A program made the translations under genes and the position numbers. A DNA stretch of 64,000 nucleotides from Eupeodes corollae (lineage: Eukaryota > Arthropoda > Insecta > Diptera > Syrphidae): the NCBI RefSeq assembly GCF_945859685.1, contig NC_079147.1, positions 11,325,289 to 11,389,288 on the forward strand, given 5' to 3'. Below are positions 55,756 through 64,000 of this stretch, piece after piece; positions within the stretch are counted from its first letter, which is position 1, and every line of letters begins with the position of its first letter. The notes beneath the pieces are model-generated. The model searched no databases and was not told the origin of the DNA. It saw nothing but the letters and a program-made list of their open reading frames with translations.

Positions 55756-56254
55756 CAGGTTTAGACAACATTAGGGACTTGACTTGCAGCCAACTTCATT
55801 CTTTGAACGTAAGTTTTGACCTAGGTAACTAGTTAGTTTTTTAAATGTCATAAACTTCAAACTCGGAACTTTACCTCACCAACCTATCCCTTCAGTTGAT
55901 CGTGCAAAAACTACCAAAAACATTATTGTCTACAAAATACTTCCAAGCAAGCTAAAATTCCATTCCGACTTGTATTTTGTATTTTAAAAATATAACTTAT
56001 TGCTTTTCCAAATTGATAAGGAGAAAATAAAAAAAGATTTTGAAGTTCAGCTTTCATTTGAATGAACAAGTATGATCAACTGTCAATTTGACATTAATGG
56101 TCTTGACTTGATAGTTAGGGAGATTTTTCTTGACTAACTTTCCAGTCAACATTCCAATAAAGTTGCCTTAATTGGAAAGCAATTTTTTGGCATCTGGCCA
56201 ATCAGAAAATAGAAACTTGCCTTACTTTTAAATCCCTTATGTCGTCTGAACCTG
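55756..56254 (-). mobile_element. MITE, family M1, complete copy
   Basis: Terminal inverted repeats CAGGTTTAGACAACATTAGG and, at the right, its complement ending GTCGTCTGAACCTG, both bounding 499 bp with no coding frame. The interior repeats in opposite orientation at 58369-58795 and 58927-59625 (TTTCCAATTAAGGCAACTTT, GACTGGAAAGTTAGTCAAGA, TTTTTGGTAGTTTTTG, AACTAACTAGTTACCT), so three copies are in this window. The transposase superfamily is unknown, because no clear target duplication is visible. Confidence 0.75.
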
Positions 56255-56324
56255 CCCAATGATACACGCTTCAACAACCTATGAAATTGTTAAAACTGCA
56301 ACAATAAGGTTGACAGATTTAAAT

Positions 56325-56484
56325 AGTTTGCAAAACTAGAGCACTTTTGGGTTGAGTGAAGCATGTTCTTGGTCATTGAAGTTTATTTTTGAATCGGAGG
56401 TTTTAGTTTGCAAAACTAAAGCACTTTTGAGTTGCGTTAAGAATGTTCTTGGTCATTGAAGCCTATTTTTGACTTTTTATTCCC
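56325..56484. repeat. 80-bp direct duplication
   Basis: AGTTTGCAAAACTAGAGCAC at 56325 and AGTTTGCAAAACTAAAGCAC at 56405 start two tandem 80-bp copies that both contain CATGTTCTTGGTCATTGAAG-type sequence. Differences are few. No function is apparent. Confidence 0.8.
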
Positions 56485-58119
56485 GAAATAGGAGATATTG
56501 AAGCACATGTGTAGTTTTACCAAGACGTCTCTTAATTTCACACAGGAACGAAATAATCGCAATTTTGCAAAACGAGTTTCCGAAATCATTTTATTTGAAG
56601 AAGTAATCACAATTGGTCACAGAGATCTTGTGCTTTAACAACTTAAAACTTTTTTCTTGGAGTCACCTACAAGATAAGATCTATTCTATTGGTTCGCAAT
56701 CATTTTAAGACCTTTGCTAAATAAAGCAAGAAGTTTGAAAAAGCAAATTTTTGCATTTTTTATTGGGAAAATTAAATTGATTTATTTTTGACGTAAAGTC
56801 AAATTTTTAGATCTAATTCTCTCGAGAATTTAACCCCTCCTTACATTCAATGCTCATCTTTCAGGCTGACAGATGTGGTTTGTAATTAATTGGATTGTTA
56901 AAGTTAAGAATACTTAAGAAATAAATTAAAGTTGGTGCCTGCATCAGGATCATTTTGTGTTTCTAAAGTACATCAAGGAAAAATCAATTTTAATGAAAAT
57001 TTGACAGCTGAAAAAGAGAAGGAATGTCATTAAAATAACACAAAGCAAATATTGACTTTGTAACAAATCTTTTTTAATTGTGTATGCACCCAAATTAATC
57101 AACAGAAAATCTTATTAGTGAACATGAGTTTGCGTTTGACATTTGCAATTGTAGTTACTGTTTGTTTTAACAATCACTTTTCGTCCAGTTTTTGACATTT
57201 TTAACGTTAACTTCAACAAAAAGAACCTACCAAATTCTTTATAAAACTTGATACTTCACGCTGTCCCAGAAATGTTTAACTATTCGATAAGATTCGTGCC
57301 TATTGCTTTCAGATATCAATCAACTCTTTAGTGCAAAATAGATTTCATTAAGTAGGAATGGAAAAAAATGTAAGACGCTTCTCTTCTTTTGTTTGATCTG
57401 ACAGCTAATTTATTCAATGCATGATATGAATTCCCTTCTGGATATTTCCTATTATTATATCTATTTCCATTTTAAGAAGAAAGAAAATGACAGATAATGA
57501 CTGTAAGATAAACCTCTGCCAAACTCACGAACTAAAGTTTAACCTACATCGATCAATTTAAGCCAATTTCTAAAATAACCACTTCATCAACAATTCGAAT
57601 GAAGATTGTTTTTCAGCCAATGGAACATAATAAATAATCAGATTATATTAAATAATTAATGAAAGTTAAGTGACCTATACACTAGGTATAGCGTTAAGGT
57701 ACTGCTACACCTCTTTTTAATTATGTTATATTATATTTCATTTCCTTCTCCCATAAAATAACAATCAACAAGTAATTACTTCAACTAACCAACTATCAAA
57801 CAAGTAAAAGTTGACACTTAAGTAGGTACATAATAGTATTAACAGTTTTATATTATTTTTTGAAGTCATTTAGTTTAAGCCAAAGTCAATTACTAACAAC
57901 AACTACAATAATAATAAGAAACAAGAACAACATTATCACTAACAACCGAGCAAATAGCAAACCAACTGTGAAAGTAGTACTAAAATAAACGACTTTTTTT
58001 AAACTCTCCAACCAACCATTAAAACGATGTTATGAATTTATTTGTAGATTTCAACACTTTGGTGAAATGGATTAGACATAATTAACTGAGACTATTTCTT
58101 TGTATGTCTTTTAAAAAGG
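56485..58119. other. AT-rich region, no gene recognised
   Basis: Nothing coding. Many ACAACAA/AATAATAA runs near 57890-57960. Confidence 0.35.
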
Positions 58120-58368
58120 TTTTTTGATATGGATGGATACCAACATTACATTATTTAAAATATCAATTAGTAGTGTCAATACTACCGGAGACGTCACTGT
58201 CAGAAACATCATTATTAGATATCACTGGCAGAAATGTCATTTTTAGAAACGTCATTAGTAGCTATTGGCAAACCAGTTTTAGTTTTTTTTTAATGTGAAA
58301 TACTAACTAAAATTATATTATTTAATATGCTAAGTTGTAGTGACAATACTGCCAGACACGTCACTAGC

Positions 58369-58795
58369 CAGGTTTAGACGACATAAGGGACTTAAAGAAA
58401 GGCAAAGGTTCTAGAAAACTGATTGTCCAACAGCAAAACAATTGCTTTCCAATTAAGGCAACTTTATTGGAGAGTTGACTGGAAAGTTAGTCAAGATTCA
58501 AGAAAAATCTCACAAACTATTAAGCCAATCCCAATTATGTCAATATGACAGCTAATCATAGTTTTTCATTCAACTGAAAGCTGAACTTTATTAATCTGTC
58601 TTTTTTTTTATTTTCTGCACCAATCTATTTCATGTTTTGCGTAAAATGGTTTCTTGTCAAATTGGAAAACTAAATAAGAAATAAAATAGATATGGAAATG
58701 TAGCTTGCCTTATGTTTTTGGTAGTTTTTGAACGATCAAGTGAAGCTAGAGGTTAGTGAAGTTACGAGTGTGAAGTTTATGACACTTGAGAAACC
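58369..58795 (+). mobile_element. MITE M1, copy without its right end
   Basis: Starts CAGGTTTAGACGACATAAGG and follows the family to GAAGTTTATGACACTTGAGA, then stops about 80 bp before the expected right inverted repeat and passes into the flank unit. Confidence 0.65.
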
Positions 58796-58926
58796 TACTA
58801 TGTCAGAAACGTCATTGCCAGAAATATCATTAGTAGCTTTTCTCAAAACAGTTTTAGGTTTTTTGATCTGGAATACAAACTGAACTTATATTATGCAAAA
58901 TGTCAAGTTATAGTGACAATACTGGA

Positions 58927-59625
58927 CAGGTTCAGACGACATAAGGGACTTGAAAGTAAAGCAGATTGACCAGCTGTCAAATAGTGCATTTACTGGAAAG
59001 TTGACTAATCTCTCTTACTACCAACTCCACTACCCGTACACGTATTTCCCGTGGCATAATGGTTAGTTCATTAGACTGTCATGCGAGAGGTCTTGGGTTC
59101 GATCCCTGCCTCTTGCGAGGAATTGACAAATTCTCCAAGAGTAATTCTTGTCATGAAAAAGTGATTTCTCAAATTAGCTGTTCGGATTCGGCATATAAAA
59201 TGTAGGTCCCCTCCATCCCTGCAATAACTCACACACAGGAATGGTAGAGCCGTAAGTCACTAGGCTCTGGTTCTTTACGGACTGTTGCGCCACCTAATTC
59301 ATTTATTTATCAACTCCACATCCACTTATGTCAAAATGACAGCTAACCACATTTGTTACTTATGCCAAATTGAAAGCTAATGATAAGTGTTCATTGTGAT
59401 TTATTTATTTTCTGCACGATTCTATTTGATGTTGTAAGTAAAAGGGAGGACAATTATGTTTTTGGTAGTTTCTAAACGATCAACTGAAGTTTGAGTTTAG
59501 AGAAGTAAAGTTCCAAGTTTGAAGTTTATGACACTTGAAAAACTAACTAGTTACCTGGGTCAAAATTTACTTTCGAAGAATGCAGTTGATTGCAAATAAA
59601 GACCCTTATTTGTTGTCTGAACCTA
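58927..59625 (+). mobile_element. MITE M1, copy with both ends, interrupted by a SINE
   Basis: Left end CAGGTTCAGACGACATAAGG, right end TTGTTGTCTGAACCTA. Between them 59031-59310 is a SINE with its own 9-bp target duplication. Without the SINE the MITE is about 410 bp. Confidence 0.75.
59031..59310 (+). mobile_element. tRNA-derived SINE, best-preserved copy
   Basis: A box TGGCATAATGG (59052-59062) and B box GGTTCGATCCC (59096-59106) form an internal pol III promoter. The head resembles tRNA-Asp, including GACTGTCATGCG at the anticodon-loop position, although this source is an inference. The body continues with CTCTTGCGAGGAATTGACAA and ends TTGCGCCACCTAATTC plus ATTTATTTAT. The insertion is bordered by CAACTCCAC at 59022-59030 and 59311-59319. 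Unlike other copies it lacks about 35 bases (the CACGGGTAC linker) after the head, apparently a deletion between two TGCC words. Confidence 0.9.
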
Positions 59626-59720
59626 CCCACTGACGGAAACTTCATTGCCAGAAATGACATGCCAGAAATGTCGAAAACGTCATTGGTAGCTATTGTCAAA
59701 ACATCTTAAGGTAGATCGTC

Positions 59721-60892
59721 TACTTTTCTGCTTATGAAAATTTAATGACAGAATGAAAATTAGATCTTAAAATTTTTTTAGAATAAGTCTAACTCAAGAA
59801 ACCAAAGTGTAATCCAGTCAAAGAAAAGTGAAATAACGAAATAAAAATAAAAACAGAATCATAAAGAAATTATTGCAAAAAGAATGTTAAAAAAATATAA
59901 ATCTTTTTAACTATGCTTTCACATTTTATTTATAAATATAATACCGTTAGTTTTATATTAACATATAGCTAACATACATATGTATATTTATGAAGAAAAA
60001 ATGTAAACAAAATAAAATTGTGTCATTTTAGTTTTGAATTCCTTTTTGTATTTCAAATTCTATGAAAGACAAAACAAAAAGATACAAACAAAAACTATAA
60101 TTTACGGATGAACAAACATTTGCGCCAAAAATAAGAAGAAAACACGAAATACAAAAGTTCTCTTTTTAGATACTTTTTTGAATCATTGGAATTTGGTGTT
60201 TGTCACAATTCACAATAAAAGAGAGGGAGAGGGGGTAGGGGCTGGTCATCGACATCGCCTCGACACCGCTATCGACATTATTTTAGGGGGGAGATTTGTC
60301 TTTTTTTATAAAACCTTCAAGCCAAACGACACAACAACAAATGTAAACTAAATTGACAAAGTCTAAAGTCTTTCTTTTTTTTGGTTTAGATGAGGGTGGA
60401 GGGGGTGAGGTAAACGAGAGAAAAATCGACGATGCTGCTGCATTGTATTCGTGTGAATGAACTTTGAAGACAACGACAAATTTTATACAGTGGATTGGTT
60501 TTTAGCAAAATTTGGAAGAAAAATAAATTTGTATTGATGATCAAATTCAACTCAACTTAAGTAGGTGGGTAAAGATGGCAGTCACAAGCTCGATAAAAGT
60601 CCTTGATGCGCGACTTAATTAGCTCAGTTTTGATACCATAAAGTCTTTAGAATTATGTTTTAAAGAAAATGTATAACGGATTTCTTCTTCTCTTCTTTGA
60701 AGACTTGTAGCAACTATATAATTCACAGTAGCTCTATGTAGCTCGGATTATATGGAGTCTCGATTTATTCGAGAAAATATGCCTCAAGACAAGCTGTAAT
60801 GGTCATCTTCTGATGAGCCCAACCATTACATCGGGGCGAAACGCATATATGAACACCTATGCTGGTTTATTTTTATTTTCAGTTTCATGATT
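59721..60892. other. AT-rich region, no gene recognised
   Basis: G-rich/purine runs at 60218-60242 and 60390-60415. A segment near 60800-60860 with CGGGGCGAAACGCATATATG probably is the 3' untranslated end of the LINE that begins at 60893. Confidence 0.35.
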
Positions 60893-61720
60893 TTAAATCA
60901 TATTTATTAAAAAATAAAAGGATTTATATAGACTATTCAGCACCTTTAGAGCAATTTCTTGGCGTTTAGAAAGAAAATCAGGTATTTGGATTTTCTTCTT
61001 AAAAAGGTCATCAAGACCGTTAAGGAATGCGTTTCCAAAAGTTGACATTCTAGAACTAGCCAGGGAACGACAATTACAGAAAAAGTAAATCGCAGTTTTC
61101 CTTTCATGTTGGTCTCCGCAACTACGGCAATGAGTATTGTGAGTGATACCCAACTATTGCAATATCCTTGAACTGGATCTGAATAAAAGTTCGATAGAAC
61201 GATAGGTGGGCTATATCTTCCTGGTCCGTTAGACTGGTCCACTGTCAGAAAAATTGATAAAGTGTTCCCTTTCAATGGTCCATGAGAATTATTTACCCTT
61301 TCCTCAAATGAGCTATTAAGGGCCGAACCTTGCGGAGCCAACTTATCAGCCCGTTTTTTACATTGAAGCCACTATAGCTTGGAGCCGAAAGAAGAGTAAC
61401 ACGATGATTGGTGTTAAAGCTGGTTAATTCATTCCCGAATTGTTAGACCAGTAGGGAAGCTGTTGTGGGCAAATGGATAGCCGTGACAGTAGCCTGGCTG
61501 TTGGTGCAGATAGACTCTTTAACCTTTTAATTTAATTTAAGTATTAAAATGCTTCTCTGATTTCTAGCAATTCAACTTGAAATATACTGACAAAATCAAT
61601 TAGCCCAAAAGATTTAGAGACATTAAGGGACTCGAAGAAAATTCCAAACCCATCTTTCATCTTTGTTATGTCAGTAAAGTCTTTCTTTACCACTCCATCC
61701 TTAAAATCCTTTCTGGCACG
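60893..61720 (-). mobile_element. I-type LINE, RNase H and C-terminal end, degraded
   Basis: Minus-strand peptides from 61720 down: DFTDITKMKDGFGIFFESLN (first RNase H strand, DGS-like), SVFQ-type VSIFQVELLEIREAF (E-containing helix), SICTNSQATVTAI (D-S-Q-A motif with D changed), NHRVTLLSAPSYSG (decayed W-V-P-G-H), then THNTHCRSCGDQHERKTAIY (Cys/His tail motif) and FFCNCRSLASSRMSTFG near 61060. Frameshifts and stops are present. The RNase H domain separates it from the RTE and LINE-A families. Confidence 0.7.
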
Positions 61721-61877
61721 AAATAATGACGTTAAAATCCTTACTGAGGTTCAAGGCAGTAGTCGTTGTTTGTCGCAAAAATATCGAATGGAATCCATTT
61801 CGTAATATTTCCGTGTCCATAGGGTTTGGAAAACTAACAGATTGATTCTATAAGCATTAGCGTCTTAGGTCTTATGG
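61721..61877. other. Spacer between two LINE remnants
   Basis: No motif recognised. Confidence 0.3.
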
Positions 61878-61894
61878 TAGGTTAGGTTAGGTTA
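61878..61894. repeat. Short (GGTTA)n run at the 3' end of a LINE
   Basis: TAGGTTAGGTTAGGTTA lies where the LINE on the minus strand (61890-62384) should end, so that LINE would end in (CCTAA)n. This is the same sequence as the common insect telomere unit TTAGG, but only about three units long. Confidence 0.6.
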
Positions 61895-62384
61895 AAGTGG
61901 CTGCGGATTCAGAATCTACACACTTAGGCCAAAAGAAAAGGCCATTGTGATACAACATGAATCTAGAGAATTACTTCTTACTAGTCGAACCTTTTTGAGC
62001 TTTTTATAAAGCGAAGAAGATATTTGATATCCTTTTAAGCCAGTTCACTGGGATTATCAAAAGAGTAGTCTCCCAGATTGAGTTTACGTTTTAGTGAAAG
62101 AGCACGGCAAGTGCAGAAGAGGTGAGAGATCCTGCAGACGTCATTTGAGGCTACACCAAGTCGTATGGCGTGTCCCGTAAGGACACCTATTAGGGAGCTA
62201 ATATGAAGTCTGCTTTGAGATAACAAGTCTTTAGAGCCCTTTAGGTCCAGTGAAGGCCATAAGAGTTTTGTGGCTGCGCATGTTGGTAAATTGTGCCACC
62301 TAGAGTTTGCTATTTCAAAAGCTTTTTCTTTTAGCAGAAGTTTACAATGTAGCTATCGGCATACCTATCTTCTATCTTTCAGGT
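61895..62384 (-). mobile_element. R1/I-type LINE, C-terminal region and 3' end
   Basis: On the minus strand ISSLIGVLTGHAIRLGVASN, then CRISHLFCTCRALSLKRKLN: the Cys/His-rich C-terminal tail of R1/I-type LINE proteins, partly decayed (first Cys pair missing). A 3' untranslated part of about 140 bases and the (CCTAA)n run follow. Confidence 0.65.
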
Positions 62385-62508
62385 GAAATAGGCATGACGG
62401 CGAGTTTGAGAAAGCACTTTTTCACGACAATAACTACTGTTGGAGAATTTGTAAATTCATCGCAAGAGGCAGTACCCGTGAAAAAAACTTAAGGTGGCAC
62501 AGGCACAG
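62385..62508 (-). mobile_element. SINE fragment, between the two parts of the R1/I-type LINE
   Basis: GAGTTTGAGAAAGCACTTTT, TGGAGAATTTGTAAATTCAT, GCAAGAGGCAGTACCCGTGA and AGGTGGCAC match the SINE body up to the linker. The tRNA-like head and the 3' end are absent. The RT reading frame of the LINE (GGVLSP) stops exactly at its border. Confidence 0.7.
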
Positions 62509-62950
62509 GGGACAGAACACCACCTTGCGGAGTGCCTCTACCGACAGACCTTTTCGTACAAAAATCCGCCATCTTAGAGTTGATGATCCTGTTTGGTACC
62601 ATTAGATTAATCAACTCACAGAGTGAGTATTCGACGTTTAGGGTCGTCATAGCAGAAATGATAGCGGATGTGTCAACGTTGTTGAAAGCGCCCTCAATAT
62701 CCAGGAAGGCCACCATATGTATGTTCCTTTTGCTCAAGGGAGTATTCGATAGTTCTTACCAGAGTGTGCAAGGCTATTTCTACCGATTTCCCTTTGCAGT
62801 AAGCATGCTGAGACATCGATAGTCTCTTATCAATGCTATTACGTACATGGATATCAATCAATCGTTCCAGTTTCAGTTGCAGAAAGGCATTAAAGAATTG
62901 GGTAAGATGGAAGAGCTCCTGAAGTGCCTCAAAGCACCTTAGTGATTCAA
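62509..62950 (-). mobile_element. R1/I-type LINE, RT part
   Basis: Minus strand: a stretch with LQLKLERLIDIHVRNSIDKR then SMSQHAYCKGKSVEIALHTL (near 62890-62760), then MVAFLDIEGAFNNVDTSAII (motif A) and RGTPQGGVLSP (motif B). The frame is nearly clean in this part, with one shift near 62740. The YADD part between motif B and the C-terminal piece at 61895 is missing. Confidence 0.75.
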
Positions 62951-63339
62951 CCTATTTAACTCTTCGAACTTAACCTTTTTGAGTTCTTACAATATTCAAC
63001 AAGGTTTTTTTTCTTGTTTTCCTTAACAATTATTTTGAAACTCAAAACTGAAACTAAAAGTAGTTGAACACTCAGTTTTGTGTATGACTTTTGTGACTTT
63101 AGAGCTGAATACGCCACTTTCCTGAGTAAACATACTTTGAAAACTTGAAGTAAAATGTCACTAAGATGCATTTTATGATTTTAAGGCAGATACCCTCTTG
63201 ACATATTCGTATCGAAATTTTAGATTGATTTGCATCTGCCCAAACAAATGTAAGTCATCTAGTATTTCATAAGTACAAAGTGACAAGAGCTGATTTTGAC
63301 GTTTCTGACAGTTTTATCACATAAGACTGTAAGTTTTAC
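62951..63339. other. AT-rich spacer, no gene recognised
   Basis: Nothing identified. Confidence 0.3.
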
Positions 63340-63391
63340 GAGGCCAGTTATAACTATCAATGGTTTTAATCATTATAAAACTTCCTGATTA
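63340..63391 (+). mobile_element. End fragment of a second Harbinger-like MITE
   Basis: GGCCAGTTATAACTATCAAT followed by GGTTTTAATCATT resembles the reverse complement of the right end of the MITE at 63392-63816 (GGCGCCAGTTATAGCTATTA, then TTGGTTTTCATCATTG). It is cut off at the insertion point of that MITE. Confidence 0.5.
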
Positions 63392-63816
63392 GGCGTCAGT
63401 TATAGCTATCATTGAATTCGATCCGGAAAAATTTTGAATTGATATTTGACGGTGTTTCCCTTTGATTAGAAATGATAATTATGTACTGTTCGATCGAAAA
63501 TCACGAATTTTTTTTGAGGAAAATATTATTTTATTTTTCTCTAAAAATGTATTTTTCTATATGCCGGACCGAAATTCATTTTCCTGACAGCTGATACTTT
63601 TATGTGCAAAAGTGAAACTAATCGTTCCACTGATTTCTATTCTAATTTCACACAATTCCCATGCAGATTTCTTCCATTAAAAATTTGTTGGTGAATTTTA
63701 ATCAGGAAATTTTGTTCAATGATAGAAATTTTTAATGACAGCTATTAACGACCTGCCAAAAAAATTCCAATGTTTGTTTTCAATGATGAAAACCAATAAT
63801 AGCTATAACTGGCGCC
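63392..63816 (+). mobile_element. Harbinger-like MITE, 425 bp
   Basis: Left end GGCGTCAGTTATAGCTATCA, right end (reverse complement) GGCGCCAGTTATAGCTATTA: inverted repeats of at least 22 bp with two differences. A TTA at 63389-63391 and again at 63817-63819 would be the 3-bp TWA-type duplication typical of PIF/Harbinger. No coding frame inside; long AT-rich interior with TGACAGCTGATA-like words. Confidence 0.75.
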
Positions 63817-63819
63817 TTA

Positions 63820-64000
63820 GAATCATTCAATTCCTCATTTGAATCCAGCATTTTAGGTTACAGTTGATCATTGAAATGAAAACTGACAGGCGGGAACACA
63901 AAGAAAATGGTTTGTTCCGAAATGTCAAATCAACAATCAGCTGTTCATTGAAAGCAATTTTATAATTACAAAACTAAATAAAAAGAATCTACAACTAATC
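63820..64000. other. Window end, no gene recognised
   Basis: A few TGACAG/CAGCTG words; nothing else. Confidence 0.3.

Larger units (their letters stand above)
58120..59720. repeat. Local repeat block: flank unit plus MITE, repeated
   Basis: A unit with GTCAGAAACGTCATTGCCAG, TTAGTAGCTATTG.CAAA and TAGTGACAATACTG appears at 58150-58368, 58800-58926 and, in part, 59630-59715. MITE M1 copies lie between them (58369-58795, 58927-59625) in the same orientation. Repetition of the flank shows that a block of about 550 bp was duplicated after, or together with, a MITE insertion. Confidence 0.6.

Noticed and set aside
59045..59106. A functional tRNA gene
   Set aside because: A and B boxes are present, but the sequence does not close into a tRNA acceptor stem, the same head recurs in several decayed copies with a common body, and target duplications show a SINE.
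61878..61894. Interstitial telomere
   Set aside because: Only about three units, placed at a LINE end. Too short for a telomere relic.

Overview
This window is AT-rich eukaryotic DNA, most likely from a fly (Diptera; a brachyceran such as a hoverfly or fruit-fly relative is my guess). The evidence is the mix of mobile elements: a Ty3/Gypsy retrotransposon, RTE-, Jockey/CR1- and I/R1-type LINEs, a tRNA-derived SINE, and mariner- and Harbinger-like DNA elements. Host genes are almost absent. I see one fair candidate for a first coding exon (48049..48546, minus; secreted, Ser/Pro-rich) and one weak candidate exon (8589..8870, plus). The rest is repeats in several layers plus AT-rich DNA in which I recognise nothing.

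Layout. 0-2.7 kb: a broken gag relic and a LINE fragment. 2.765-8.120 kb: a complete Ty3/Gypsy element on the minus strand, with two identical 286-bp LTRs, a 4-bp target duplication and one open 1421-codon gag-pol frame; this is the youngest object here. 8.1-10.7 kb: possible host exon, then non-coding DNA. 10.7-14.1 kb: LINE pieces, including an internally deleted RTE LINE inside the RNase H region of an I-type LINE, with a 9-bp target duplication. 16.3-17.9 kb: a SINE next to the first copy of an unusual element built around about 170-bp tandem monomers (called SAT-element here). 18.9-25.0 kb: RTE and other LINE remnants ending in 107 tandem copies of a 6-bp unit. 26.6-33.9 kb: a degraded RTE LINE, a hairpin, a SAT-element piece and a long degraded LINE. 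36.5-41.6 kb: three SAT-element copies, one clearly inserted into a LINE. 41.6-47.5 kb: two SINEs (one with a doubled tRNA-like head) and more LINEs. 48.0-48.7 kb: candidate host exon with TATA box. 50.1-52.6 kb: two LINE families fused through a SINE remnant, the second interrupted by a mariner derivative. 55.7-59.7 kb: a MITE family in a local duplication, one copy holding a SINE. 60.9-62.95 kb: I/R1-type LINEs. 63.3-63.8 kb: a Harbinger-like MITE.

How parts work together: only the Ty3/Gypsy element looks able to encode its own proteins. The SINEs presumably relied on a LINE, and the MITEs and mariner derivative on transposases encoded elsewhere. The nesting gives a relative age order: LINE-F is older than the SAT-element, LINE-G is older than the mariner derivative, the MITE is older than the SINE in it, and the I-type LINE is older than the RTE copy. 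Family names such as LINE-A, LINE-F, LINE-G, LINE-H and SAT-element are working labels for this window only.
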